Part shown: positions 9,997 through 18,434 of the stretch, piece by piece | How positions within the stretch are numbered: the stretch's first letter is position 1 | Layout: each line of letters starts with the position of its first letter | Assembly: GCA_002839605.1 (NCBI GenBank) | Contig: PGYK01000001.1 | Span: 124,001-188,000, forward strand | From: Methanomicrobiales archaeon HGW-Methanomicrobiales-3 | GTDB taxonomy: Archaea > Halobacteriota > Methanomicrobia > Methanomicrobiales > Methanospirillaceae | Reading direction: 5' to 3' | Length of the DNA: 64,000 nucleotides | Notes under the pieces: model-generated | Told to the model about the DNA's origin: nothing | Seen by the model: only the letters and a program-made list of their open reading frames with translations | Database searches by the model: none | Position numbers and translations under genes: made by a program

Positions 9997-10554
9997 TTAG
10001 AACTCGATCTTCGGGGAGGTCTTAATCGCTTCCTCGAACTGGAGGTACTCGAGCTTGATGAGGCCCATCAGTCTGGCAACGAAATTCGAGGGGATGGTGT
10101 CCACCATCGTGTTGAATTCCTGCGAGATGTTGTTGTAAGTGTACCGCTGACGGGCGATCTCATCCTCGAGGCCCTTGATGGAGTCCATCATGTTCGTGAC
10201 CGTCCCGGCAGTCTTGAGATCGGGATAGTTCTCCATTACGGCAAGGAGTCGGCCGAAGATCGACCGGGACTCGGCTTCTACCTTGTTGAGGTCGCCGGGG
10301 CCTGCGGTTGCAACGCTCGCCCGCATGGCGGTGACCCGTTCAAGGGTCTCCTTCTCGAACTTTGCATAGCTCTTGACCGAGCCGAGGAGCTGGTCAATCA
10401 TGTCAAGACGCTTCTTCATAGCTACCCGGATCTGGCCAAGTGATGCCTCCGATGCGTTCTTCAGGCTGACAAAGCGATTGTAGACGCTGACTGCCCAGAG
10501 GATCAGCACGACAAGGACAAGGGCGATGACGCCAAGGATAATCCACGTTATCAT
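9997..10554 (-). CDS. lemA: LemA family protein
   Basis: A 185-residue protein with one N-terminal membrane helix (MITWIILGVIALVLVVLI) followed by the conserved LemA helical domain: VSVYNRFVSLKNASEASLGQI, then MKKRLDMIDQLLGSVK, and a C-terminal FVARLMGLIKLEYLQFEEA. This gives a short outside N-terminus and a cytoplasmic coiled bundle. I chose the ATG at 10554 because the helix follows at once, as in relatives; a start at 10605 would add 17 hydrophobic residues. It is the first gene of a two-gene unit with the DUF2207 protein. The role of LemA is not established. Confidence 0.87.
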   Translation of the reverse strand: MITWIILGVIALVLVVLILWAVSVYNRFVSLKNASEASLGQIRVAMKKRLDMIDQLLGSVKSYAKFEKETLERVTAMRASVATAGPGDLNKVEAESRSIFGRLLAVMENYPDLKTAGTVTNMMDSIKGLEDEIARQRYTYNNISQEFNTMVDTIPSNFVARLMGLIKLEYLQFEEAIKTSPKIEF

Positions 10555-10701
10555 GGTATTCAATATACTGAAGATCGTTTGAAAAGATAAGGTAATTGGC
10601 GGCATTCCCGAATGATGCGGGCAGGGTGCGATGGGTGCTGGTTACCTTTTACTTTATGGTGACGGGCCTTTCCAGGCATATCATGAAGTATAATGTTCAA
10701 C

Positions 10702-10717
10702 CGCGATCATGATCGCG
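10702..10717. promoter_or_regulatory. 16-base perfect palindrome, possible operator
   Basis: CGCGATCATGATCGCG is its own reverse complement. It is followed by GATCG and, ten bases on, a further ACGCGAT half-site. It lies in the 241-base gap between the EF-Tu-like gene (stop at 10796) and the lemA start at 10554, about 150 bases upstream of lemA. The position suits a regulator-binding site for lemA/DUF2207, but no regulator gene is adjacent. Confidence 0.35.
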
Positions 10718-10795
10718 ATCGAAAACGCGATTTGTACCTGTCGGGCGTTTATTGATACGATCCGACCGGACCAAAAAAGGGGATATTGCCCCGAC

Positions 10796-11767
10796 TCACT
10801 CTATTATCATTGACCCGACAACCCGGAGCTTCCCGCCTTCAAGATAATGGAGGACAATGCGGGCATTGGGGGGATAGATCAGATCCTTCTCCATCGAGAG
10901 GGTGATGGTGGGCATCCGCCAGTCGCCTTCCGCTACAACCTTCTCAAGCCTCGTCGGGAGGAACTGCATCCAGTGGCCGGCGTAAAGGACCATGCCCTCT
11001 TTCAAGGGCGCGGGCCAGTACTTCACCAGCTCCGCTTTGCCGGTGATGGTTGTGGAGTGCCGGATGGCGGGATCGTTGGTCAGGACAAAGCCGCGGTCAA
11101 GATCTTCCGATTCGATATTTTTGAGGGCGAGGCCGACCCGGTCACCGGGGATTGCGGTATCGGCATCATCGTCGTGCTTCTGGATGGAACGGATCTGGGC
11201 AGTCTTCCCAATCGGGAGAACTTTGAGGGCATCGTGTTTTTTTATCATTCCCTGTGCTACGGAACCGAGAACAACAACCCCGACACCTTTGACATTGAAG
11301 TGGGCGTCTACCGGGACAACGCCTTTTCCGGCAGCCTCGTGGACCTTCTGGTGAGCGGTCTGCTTTTCTGAGATGCCGAGCATCTTCTCGCGGAGCCCGA
11401 CCATGTCTTCTTCGATGACTTCGTACTGTTCGAGGACCGTGTCCCTGATGAGCGGGGCAATCTGTTCGGGAGTGATGTAGTTCTTGAGGATCAGGTATCC
11501 CTTTGCCTTGCCTGCGCACTGGAGCATCAGCACGCATTCGCCAAACGCGGCATTGATCTCGTTCACGACAAGGACCACGCAGTCTGATAAGGAGACCGTA
11601 TAGAAGAGGCTGGAGAGCTTCTCGGGATACCGGGTCGGCTCGATAAAGGTGACAGTGGCATCGCCTTTCTTCAGGTTGTAGAAGGTGATATCGCTTGCTG
11701 TGCCCTTCTTCCCCAGATCTTTCGAGTAATCCGGCGGGGCGAGGACGGCGACGGTGAGGTTGGACAT
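10796..11767 (-). CDS. EF-Tu/SelB-like protein without a GTP-binding P-loop
   Basis: A 323-residue protein. The first about 125 residues have the order of strands and helices of a translational GTPase G domain, but the P-loop GxxxxGK and the NKxD motif are absent (LAPPDYSKDLGKKG stands where the P-loop should be). Residues about 150-240 look like the beta-barrel domain 2 of EF-Tu/SelB (GVGVVVLGSVAQGMIKKHDALKVLP, then VGLALKNIESEDLDRGFVL), and about 240-323 like domain 3. It is probably a relative of archaeal elongation factors that has lost GTP binding, with an RNA- or ribosome-linked role. Minus-strand T6 at 10774-10779 could end its transcript. Confidence 0.7.
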   Translation of the reverse strand: MSNLTVAVLAPPDYSKDLGKKGTASDITFYNLKKGDATVTFIEPTRYPEKLSSLFYTVSLSDCVVLVVNEINAAFGECVLMLQCAGKAKGYLILKNYITPEQIAPLIRDTVLEQYEVIEEDMVGLREKMLGISEKQTAHQKVHEAAGKGVVPVDAHFNVKGVGVVVLGSVAQGMIKKHDALKVLPIGKTAQIRSIQKHDDDADTAIPGDRVGLALKNIESEDLDRGFVLTNDPAIRHSTTITGKAELVKYWPAPLKEGMVLYAGHWMQFLPTRLEKVVAEGDWRMPTITLSMEKDLIYPPNARIVLHYLEGGKLRVVGSMIIE

Positions 11768-11940
11768 ATACTCTATGAATACGCTTTGGAGAGATATGAG
11801 GGTTTATCCTAGCCGGTCAACCTGCCCAGCCTTTTGCTGCCCTGCTTCCTCTCGCGAGCCCACCCCCCTACCGATCCAGATATAATGGCAGGCAGCCAAT
11901 ACTAGGATAGTTTTTCACCGGTAGCGGGGGGTCAGTAGGA

Positions 11941-12882
11941 TTGGCAGACAACAGGCAGCAGCTCATCAAGATCGCACTCTTCCTTGCCGGGCTCCTCATC
12001 CTCGGCTATGTCCTCTATCGGTCCGGCATCATCGAGAACTACCAGGTCCTCTTCACGGTCAGCGTCCCGCTCCTCGTCCTCGCCTTCCTCCTCTCCTTAA
12101 GCACCATCGGCTTTCGCATCCTGCGATGGAAGGTCTTAAGCAGCAAGTACGATACTCCCGTCACTTGGAAGGACGCCTCGATCGTCAGCATCGCAAGCCT
12201 CTTCTATGCCAACATCACCCCCGGCAAGGTCGGCGACCTGTACAAGGCCTATTACATGCAGAAGCGGTACGCCATGAGCTTCTTCGACGGCATCTCCATG
12301 ATCTTCTACGAACGGTTCTTCGAACTGATGCTCCTCTTCCTTGCCGCCTGCGCCATCGTCTTTGTCGAGCTGCGGGGAATCACGGTCATCGTCCTCGAGG
12401 TGACGGCAGTCATCCTCATACTCCTCTTCACCTTCTACTACAAGGCGGACTACTTCCTCGCCCTCATGGAGAGGAACTCCCAGAGGATCCCCTTCCTCAA
12501 GAAAATCCCGGCGGACTTCAAGATCCGCAAGCTCGCGTTCCGCGACATCGTGCCGGTCGTCCTTATCACCATCCTCTCGCTCGGCTCCGAGTTCGTCCGG
12601 CTCTGGGTGGTTGCCCTGGCGTTCGGGTACACCCTCAACCCCATCCTCCTGACCATCTTCTTCTGCCTCTCCATCATCGCCGGGCTCGCCTCCCAGATCC
12701 CGCTCGGCGTGGGCGTCATGGAGGCATCCTTAGGGTATTTCCTCGTCCTGCTCGGGGTAGCATCAGCGGATGCAATGGCGATCGTCCTCACCGACCGCTT
12801 GCTCTCGATGTATTTCGTGCTCATCCTCGGCTTTATCTTTGCCCGGTATGCCGCAGACCAGTATAACGGAGTCCCCGAATGA
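11941..12882 (+). CDS. flippase-like integral membrane protein (UPF0104 / LPG-synthase membrane domain)
   Basis: A 313-residue protein with about eight membrane helices and the family's GFRILRWKVLSSKY, SIASLFYANITPGKVGDLYKAYYM and QIPLGVGVMEASLG segments. The start is TTG at 11941, with a G-rich ribosome site (GGGGGGT) about ten bases upstream. In archaea such proteins neighbour glycosyltransferases and are proposed to help move or use lipid-linked sugars, as in haloarchaeal AglD-like proteins. It overlaps the next glycosyltransferase by four bases (ATGA), so the two are co-translated. Confidence 0.85.
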   Translation: MADNRQQLIKIALFLAGLLILGYVLYRSGIIENYQVLFTVSVPLLVLAFLLSLSTIGFRILRWKVLSSKYDTPVTWKDASIVSIASLFYANITPGKVGDLYKAYYMQKRYAMSFFDGISMIFYERFFELMLLFLAACAIVFVELRGITVIVLEVTAVILILLFTFYYKADYFLALMERNSQRIPFLKKIPADFKIRKLAFRDIVPVVLITILSLGSEFVRLWVVALAFGYTLNPILLTIFFCLSIIAGLASQIPLGVGVMEASLGYFLVLLGVASADAMAIVLTDRLLSMYFVLILGFIFARYAADQYNGVPE

Positions 12883-13613
12883 TATCCATCATCGTCCCCC
12901 TGTTCAATGAAGAAGAGAATGCCAGTCGCTACCCGCAGACCCTCTTTCCTGTCGTTGAGCCGATCCTGAAAGAGTTCGGCGAGACTGCCGAGTACGTCCT
13001 CGTTGACGATGGGAGCCGGGACACCACGCTTGTTGTCCTCAACACCCTGAAGGAGAAGTACCCGGGCGTTGTCGTTGTGCCGCACGGCGTCAACAAGGGG
13101 CTCGGGGTCGCCGTCCGGACCGGTATCGCGAACTCCCGCGGGGACCTTGTGGTGATGCTGGACGCGGACCTCACGTACCGGCCGGAGGATATCCGGAAAC
13201 TGCTCGCAGCATACCGGGAAACGGGGGCCGACTGCATCTCCGGCTCGCCCTACATGGAGAAGGAGCTGACGAGCGAGGTCTCCTCACCCTTCCGGATCTT
13301 CATCAGCAAGTCCTCGAGCTTCCTGTACCGGAAGCTCCTGCGGGACGACCTCACCTGCGTAAGCGGGATATTCCGGCTCTATAAGAAAGAGGCCCTCGAC
13401 AGCCTCACGCTGGAGAGCAACAACTACGAGGTCTTTGCCGAGATCATCGCCAAGCTCATCCTCGGGGGAAAGGATGTCCGCGAGATCGGGGTGAAGCTCC
13501 ATACCCGCCAGTTCGGCGAGTCCAAGCTGAACGTCAAAAAGGAGGTCCTCAACAACCTCCGGGTTCTCTACAAGATCTTCCGGTCGCGCTACCTCGGCCG
13601 CACCTGGAACTAA
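12879..13613 (+). CDS. family 2 glycosyltransferase
   Basis: A 244-residue GT-A enzyme with no membrane segment. Hallmarks are SIIVPLFNEEENA (3-15), VDDGSRD (about 43-49) and LDADLTYRPED (about 92), the last giving the metal-binding DxD. It resembles dolichyl-phosphate mannose/glucose synthases without a membrane anchor, so it probably transfers a sugar from a nucleotide to a polyprenyl phosphate. It is translationally coupled to the preceding flippase-like gene through an ATGA overlap, which suggests they work on the same lipid-linked sugar. Confidence 0.87.
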   Translation: MISIIVPLFNEEENASRYPQTLFPVVEPILKEFGETAEYVLVDDGSRDTTLVVLNTLKEKYPGVVVVPHGVNKGLGVAVRTGIANSRGDLVVMLDADLTYRPEDIRKLLAAYRETGADCISGSPYMEKELTSEVSSPFRIFISKSSSFLYRKLLRDDLTCVSGIFRLYKKEALDSLTLESNNYEVFAEIIAKLILGGKDVREIGVKLHTRQFGESKLNVKKEVLNNLRVLYKIFRSRYLGRTWN

Positions 13614-13679
13614 ATGGCGGATGAGCTGCACGGAAGCAGGCTGATCCGGTGACAAGGATTTTTCCTCCCATGAACAATA

Positions 13680-13687
13680 TTTATATT
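13680..13687 (+). promoter_or_regulatory. TATA box for the sugar epimerase gene
   Basis: TTTATATT in an AT-rich stretch (13673-13690), about 55 bases upstream of the ATG at 13740. Transcription would begin near 13708 and give a leader of about 30 bases. Confidence 0.5.
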
Positions 13688-13739
13688 GCAATCTTTCCCT
13701 CAGTACGAATAAACTGTTACCATACCACAGGACACTATT

Positions 13740-14744
13740 ATGCACAAAGAAACGGTATTAATCACGGGCGGGGCAGGGTTTATCGGCAGCAACCTGACCA
13801 GTTTCCTCTTAAAAAACGGCCACAAGGTTATTGTCCTCGATGACCTGTCCCGGAGCTCCACGGACAACATCCGGGCCTGCTACAATTACTCCCCGAACTT
13901 CTACTTTGTCAACGGCTCGGTCATGGACTTCGACCTGGTTGACCGGCTGGTCAACAACGTCGACATGGTCTTCCACCTCGCCGCCCAGGTCCACTGGGAG
14001 GAGTCGATCGACAACCCGGTCCCGAGTTTCGAGGTCCACACCCGCGGCACCCAGAACGTGCTCGAGGCAGTCCGCCGGGCCATGGCAAAGAAGGACCCCT
14101 TAAAACTGATGCTCTACGCCTCCTCTTCAGAGGTGTACGGGACCGGCCAGTACATGCCAATGGACGAGGCGCACCCGTTCAACCCCCAGTCACCGTATGC
14201 AGCCGGCAAGGCTGCCGCTGACCGGCTCTGCTCCTCCTACCACCACGTGTACAACCTCCCCATCATCATCCTGCGCCAGTTCAACACGTACGGGCCCAAC
14301 CAGCGGATGAAGGGGTACTCCGCGGTCATCCCCAAGTTCGTTTCGCAGGTGTACGGCAACAGCCCGCCCACCGTGTACGGGAACGGCGTCCAGACCAAGG
14401 ACTTCCACTATGTCGACGACCTCATCGCCGCCTACTCCCTCATCATCGAGAAGTGGCAGGAGCTCGACATGTTCGGCACCGCCATCAACTTCGGGACCGG
14501 CAAGGAGACGAGTGTCAACGACCTTGCGAGGATCATCATCGACACGGTGGCAAAGGAGACCGGCCGCGACCTCTCGGGGATGGAGCCCATCCACCTGCCC
14601 AAGCGCCCCGGTGAAGTGATGCGGTTTGCTGCCGATATCTCGCTTGCCAAGAAGATGCTCGGGTTCACGCCCAGGACCGATATCAAAAAGGGTATCCAGA
14701 AGTACGTCCGCTGGTATATCAAAGAGGGTTCAGGCTCGGCCTGA
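13740..14744 (+). CDS. NAD-dependent nucleotide-sugar epimerase/dehydratase
   Basis: A 334-residue extended short-chain dehydrogenase. It has the NAD-binding GGAGFIGSN (10-18), FHLAAQVHWEESI, the serine cluster YASSSEVYG and the catalytic tyrosine/lysine in SPYAAGK, then the substrate-side RQFNTYGPNQR. This is the pattern of UDP-glucose 4-epimerases and dTDP-glucose or GDP-mannose 4,6-dehydratases; the sequence alone does not fix the sugar. It has its own TATA box and ends in a T/A-rich terminator shared with the convergent UDP-GlcNAc 2-epimerase gene. It belongs to the glycan cluster. Confidence 0.9.
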   Translation: MHKETVLITGGAGFIGSNLTSFLLKNGHKVIVLDDLSRSSTDNIRACYNYSPNFYFVNGSVMDFDLVDRLVNNVDMVFHLAAQVHWEESIDNPVPSFEVHTRGTQNVLEAVRRAMAKKDPLKLMLYASSSEVYGTGQYMPMDEAHPFNPQSPYAAGKAAADRLCSSYHHVYNLPIIILRQFNTYGPNQRMKGYSAVIPKFVSQVYGNSPPTVYGNGVQTKDFHYVDDLIAAYSLIIEKWQELDMFGTAINFGTGKETSVNDLARIIIDTVAKETGRDLSGMEPIHLPKRPGEVMRFAADISLAKKMLGFTPRTDIKKGIQKYVRWYIKEGSGSA

Positions 14745-14765
14745 TAATCCGTATTCTTCCCAATT

Positions 14766-14778
14766 CTTTTTAAAAAAA
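14766..14778. terminator. bidirectional T/A terminator
   Basis: CTTTTTAAAAAAAT lies between two convergent genes, so each strand offers a T run right after its gene (T5 on plus, T7 on minus). Confidence 0.5.
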
Positions 14779-15846
14779 TTACCGGATCGCCGCCACCGAC
14801 AGATCGACGATCCGCCGGGTGGCCTCGCCGCTGCCAAAGAGCGAGAGGTCCGGCGTCCGGGGGGCCCGGAAGTTCCGGACCGCGTCCGTGATCTTCTGCC
14901 GGTCGTCGTCCACGAGGACGTTCCAGCCGTCTTCGATCGTCTCTACCCACTCGGTGTTCGGGCGCAGCGTGACGCAGGGACGTGAAAGGAAGAACGCCTG
15001 CTTCTGCGCCCCCCCAGAGTCGGTCAGGAGCTTCTCCGCGTGCCGGATCAGGCGGAGGAACTCGAAGTAGCCCTGTGGCGGGATGGTGCGGATGTTCCTG
15101 CTGAGGGTGATGCCGAAGCTCGCTATCCGCTGCTTTGTCCGGGGGTGGATGGGGAAGACCACCGGCATATCGACCGATTCGACCGCCTCGAGGATGCTGC
15201 CAAGCCGGTTCTTGTCGTCCGTGTTGGCTTCCCGGTGGAGGGTGAGGAGGAGGTAGGGGGTGCCGGTCAGCGACAGCTCCGCGAGGGTCTTTGAGGGCCC
15301 CTCGATCAGGTGCCGGTAGTGGTCGATGGAGTCGAGCATCACGTCGCCGACCTGGTGGACCTGCTCCGTGATCCCGTTGTTCCTGAGGTTGGTCACCCCA
15401 CGCTTTGTGGGGGAGAAGAGGATGTCGGAGATGTTGTCGATGATGATCCGGTTGATCTCCTCGGGCATGGTCCGGTCGAAGCTGCGCATGCCGGCCTCGA
15501 AGTGCCCGATCGGGATCTTCGTCTTGTTGGCCGCAAGACCGACGCCGAGGGCCGTGTTGGTGTCGCCGGTGACCAGCAGCAAATCGGGCTTCTCGCTCCG
15601 GAAGATCCCCTCGGACTTGGCGATCATCACCCCGATCTGCTCTCCGGGCAGCTTGGACCCGACGCCAAGGTAGTGGGTAGGGTCCGGCATGTGCATCTCC
15701 TCAAAGAAGATCCGGTCCATGTCATAATCATAGTGCTGGCCCGAGTGGATGAAGAGAGTCTCGATCCCGCGTCCTTTCAGCTCGCGGATGACCGGCTCCA
15801 CCTGGATGAACTCCGGCCGTGTCCCTGCAGCAACGGCGATTTTCAT
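14779..15846 (-). CDS. wecB: UDP-N-acetylglucosamine 2-epimerase (non-hydrolysing)
   Basis: A 355-residue enzyme that interconverts UDP-GlcNAc and UDP-ManNAc. Family features are GTRPEFIQVEPV near the start, HSGQHYDYDMD, VTGDTNTALGVGLAA, GHFEAGMRSFD, MPEEINR and a C-terminal SGGAQKQAFFLSRPCVTLRPNTEW. It is slightly short but has all main motifs. A strong ribosome site (GGAGG) lies five to six bases before the ATG at 15846. It is the last of four minus-strand glycan genes. UDP-ManNAc or its oxidised form would be a building block for the surface glycan or N-glycan. Confidence 0.92.
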   Translation of the reverse strand: MKIAVAAGTRPEFIQVEPVIRELKGRGIETLFIHSGQHYDYDMDRIFFEEMHMPDPTHYLGVGSKLPGEQIGVMIAKSEGIFRSEKPDLLLVTGDTNTALGVGLAANKTKIPIGHFEAGMRSFDRTMPEEINRIIIDNISDILFSPTKRGVTNLRNNGITEQVHQVGDVMLDSIDHYRHLIEGPSKTLAELSLTGTPYLLLTLHREANTDDKNRLGSILEAVESVDMPVVFPIHPRTKQRIASFGITLSRNIRTIPPQGYFEFLRLIRHAEKLLTDSGGAQKQAFFLSRPCVTLRPNTEWVETIEDGWNVLVDDDRQKITDAVRNFRAPRTPDLSLFGSGEATRRIVDLSVAAIR

Positions 15847-15885
15847 GATATCCTCCGGTTGTGCGAATACCCCGTCATGCTGTGG

Positions 15886-17229
15886 TCACGCCTCCTCCGT
15901 CTTCTTCGGAAGAATCCCTTTCAGCCGTTCGACAAATCCGGCCTTCGGGCAGACCGTGAACCAGAGCAGCGCGATGAGGACGATATTCACGATGGTGAAG
16001 AAGAAGAGCGTCAGGTACCAGCCCGATGACCCTGCGGGGTTCACGTAGGCAAGGTTCGTGTACCAGCCCCCGAACATCAGAGGGAACTCGATATAGGCGA
16101 GCAGCTGGCTTACGTAAAAGAGCCCGATCTTTAAAAAGTCGTCTGCCACGAGGATCGCAAGGAGTGGGGTGAACCAGACGATATACTGGGGGCTGTGGAA
16201 CTTGGTGAAGAAGACTAGGCAGGAGAGGGCGCACAGGATATACTTGAGGAGCGTCTTCTCCCGCATCTCCTTGTCCGTGTACGCGAGGGCGAAGAGGAGC
16301 AGGATAGCAAGCCCCATCAGGACGTACATGACCGTCGAGACCGCTCCCGCACTCACGCCAAGCGGGAGCACGTCATGGAGGTACAAGTACAGGGTGTAGG
16401 TTGCGGTGTTGACGTATACGCCCACCGATCCCCCGGTCACGAATAGGTAGGTCTGGATCGTGCCCGGGCTGATGATCGCCAGCGGGACGAGGAGGACGAT
16501 ACAGAACGCAAAAAAGACCTTGAGCCCCTCAATGAGCGCTGTCTTAAACGAGGTCTTCTTGGCATTATAGAAGACCATGAATGGGAGGGCTACTGCGGGG
16601 AAGATCTTGGCAAAGAACCCCGCCGAGGCGCCGGCATACCCGCGGATCTTCATGCCGTACACGGTGAAGAGGATCCCGAGCATCAGGAGGGCGGTCGGGA
16701 ATGCATCGGACTTGGTGATGACAAAGTACGCAGTCGAGAACGCGGTGGCGTAGATGAGCCCGGCATAAAATGCGGTCGTCTCCCGGTACAGCTTCAGCCC
16801 GATGAGGTACACGCAGAGGACGATTGCGATGTCGCAGAGGATCATCAGGAACTGGAAGGCGAGGAAGAAGATCACGCCGCTCTTCAGGATGACTGCTGGG
16901 ATGAAGGCGAGGAGGATGGGGATGAACATCAGGACCGGGTACTCGTACTGGTAACTGATGTACGGGATCTGCCCCTCCAGGAGGGGCGTGGCGCTGTTTA
17001 AGTAGGTCCCGATGTCGAAGGAGTCCACGAAGGACTGGAATACGACCGTCGTGACGAACACGACCAGGAACTTCATGACAATGCTGGCTGCGATCAGCAT
17101 CCCGATGTGGCTTCTTACGGTCTCCGCGTCAACGGAGTCGAACTGTGTGCCCAGAAACGAGAATGCGGCTTTCCCGTGCTTTCCCCTGCGGGTGACCGGC
17201 TCGTCCTCTCCCCTGCTCTTCTTTGCCAT
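15886..17229 (-). CDS. polytopic GT-C type glycosyltransferase (GT87/PIG-M-like)
   Basis: A 447-residue membrane protein with a basic cytoplasmic N-terminus (about 1-35) and roughly ten to eleven helices. The first outside loop has DIGTYLNSATPLLEGQIPYISY followed by EYPVLMFIP, the arrangement seen in DUF2029/GT87 and PIG-M-like mannosyltransferases, where an acidic residue in this loop is catalytic. It probably uses a polyprenyl-phosphate sugar made by a neighbouring Dpm1-like enzyme. GGAGAGAGGAG just before the ATG at 17229 is the ribosome site. It sits between the UDP-GlcNAc 2-epimerase gene and the Dpm1-GtrA gene on the same strand. The sugar and acceptor are unknown. Confidence 0.75.
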   Translation of the reverse strand: MAKKSRGEDEPVTRRGKHGKAAFSFLGTQFDSVDAETVRSHIGMLIAASIVMKFLVVFVTTVVFQSFVDSFDIGTYLNSATPLLEGQIPYISYQYEYPVLMFIPILLAFIPAVILKSGVIFFLAFQFLMILCDIAIVLCVYLIGLKLYRETTAFYAGLIYATAFSTAYFVITKSDAFPTALLMLGILFTVYGMKIRGYAGASAGFFAKIFPAVALPFMVFYNAKKTSFKTALIEGLKVFFAFCIVLLVPLAIISPGTIQTYLFVTGGSVGVYVNTATYTLYLYLHDVLPLGVSAGAVSTVMYVLMGLAILLLFALAYTDKEMREKTLLKYILCALSCLVFFTKFHSPQYIVWFTPLLAILVADDFLKIGLFYVSQLLAYIEFPLMFGGWYTNLAYVNPAGSSGWYLTLFFFTIVNIVLIALLWFTVCPKAGFVERLKGILPKKTEEA

Positions 17230-17311
17230 CTCCTCTCTCCTTTTTCAGCTGATTATTGCCCGTAATAACGTATAAGGGTAAAGGGAACAACCCGCATGCC
17301 CGGATCCGAAA

Positions 17312-18418
17312 TCATTTCCGCGTCCAGGTCACCCGGCGGTTCACGAGGAAGTTCCAGACGAACGCGACCAAGATGCCGATGAGCTGGGCGAGCAGGTAGT
17401 AGACCGAGAACCCGGCCGTGAGGAGGAGGAAGAGTCCCCAGTTGATGACGCTCCCACCTATGGATACCAGGTTGAAGGCGATGAGGCGCTGCCACCGGCT
17501 CGTGATGCGTACGTCCTCTTTTGCCCGGAAGGTCCAGAGATCGTTCCAGACAAAGTTGTGCAGGATCGAGATCTCGATCGCGATGAGGCTCGCGATGTTC
17601 TTGTCAAGCAGGGCATACTCGACTAGGAGCCAGAGGATCCCGAGGTTGACAATGATCCCGGAGAGCCCGACGATCCCGAACTTGAAGACCCGTTTCCATT
17701 CCCGCCAGGCTGCGCTCTCGTGATGGGTGAACGAGTAGAGACTGATATCAACGACCTGTTCTGCATACTCAATGATCGTCTTCAGCCTGAGCTTGCTTGC
17801 ACCCGCCTCGCGGTCAATGAACTCGAACGGGATCTCCTTATCCTTCTCCCATGAGCCTTTTCCCAGCACTTCAAGCAGGATCTTGTAACCGCGGGGCTTC
17901 AGAGGAGCGTCCTCAACAACGCTCTTTTTGACCGCAAAGAACCCGCTGACCGGGTCCGTAACATCAGGAAAGAGGAGGCGGCCAAGGAAGGTTGCTCCGG
18001 TTGAGATGATCCGGCGTTTGAGCGGCCAGTCCTTTATCCCGCCACCTTCCATGTACCGGCTGCCGATAACAACATCGCAGCCTTTTTTTATCTCCTCGTA
18101 CATGCGGGGGATCAGGACCGGGGGATGGGAGAAGTCGGCGTCGATGACGACAAATACATTCGACGCTGCATGGCGGAATCCGTCCGCAACCGATTGGGAG
18201 AGACCGTGATCCTCCGTCCGTACAAGGATGTCAACATTCGGATGAGTCCGCTTCAGATCTGTTACCGCAGGGATGGTGCCGTCAGAAGAGTTGTCGTCAA
18301 CGACAAGGACCTGCCCGTTAAGAGAGTTCTCGCGGAAGACTGCGTCTACGGCAAGGACGATGTTGCGGATATTTGCTTCCTCGTTGAAGGTCGGGATGAT
18401 GACGGTCAGGTCGTACAT
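17312..18418 (-). CDS. dolichyl-phosphate mannose synthase fused to GtrA-like membrane domain
   Basis: A 368-residue fusion. Residues 1-230 are a GT2 Dpm1-type domain: TVIIPTFNEEANI, VDDNSSDG, IDADFSHPP and SRYMEGGGIKDWP. Residues about 235-368 form a four-helix GtrA-like domain (FGIVGLSGIIVNLGILWLL, then NFLVNRRVTW). It should transfer mannose or glucose from a nucleotide to a polyprenyl phosphate; GtrA domains are thought to help such lipids cross the membrane. The gene follows the GT39-like gene by 16 bases and so is co-transcribed. The manC product could supply GDP-mannose. Confidence 0.9.
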   Translation of the reverse strand: MYDLTVIIPTFNEEANIRNIVLAVDAVFRENSLNGQVLVVDDNSSDGTIPAVTDLKRTHPNVDILVRTEDHGLSQSVADGFRHAASNVFVVIDADFSHPPVLIPRMYEEIKKGCDVVIGSRYMEGGGIKDWPLKRRIISTGATFLGRLLFPDVTDPVSGFFAVKKSVVEDAPLKPRGYKILLEVLGKGSWEKDKEIPFEFIDREAGASKLRLKTIIEYAEQVVDISLYSFTHHESAAWREWKRVFKFGIVGLSGIIVNLGILWLLVEYALLDKNIASLIAIEISILHNFVWNDLWTFRAKEDVRITSRWQRLIAFNLVSIGGSVINWGLFLLLTAGFSVYYLLAQLIGILVAFVWNFLVNRRVTWTRK

Positions 18419-18434
18419 GGCATTCGTTCCGTAC

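Noticed and set aside
9460-10443. A 327-codon plus-strand frame opposite the LemA and DUF2207 genes.
   Set aside because: It lies antisense to two well-supported genes and has no recognisable domain; long frames arise easily opposite GC-rich genes.
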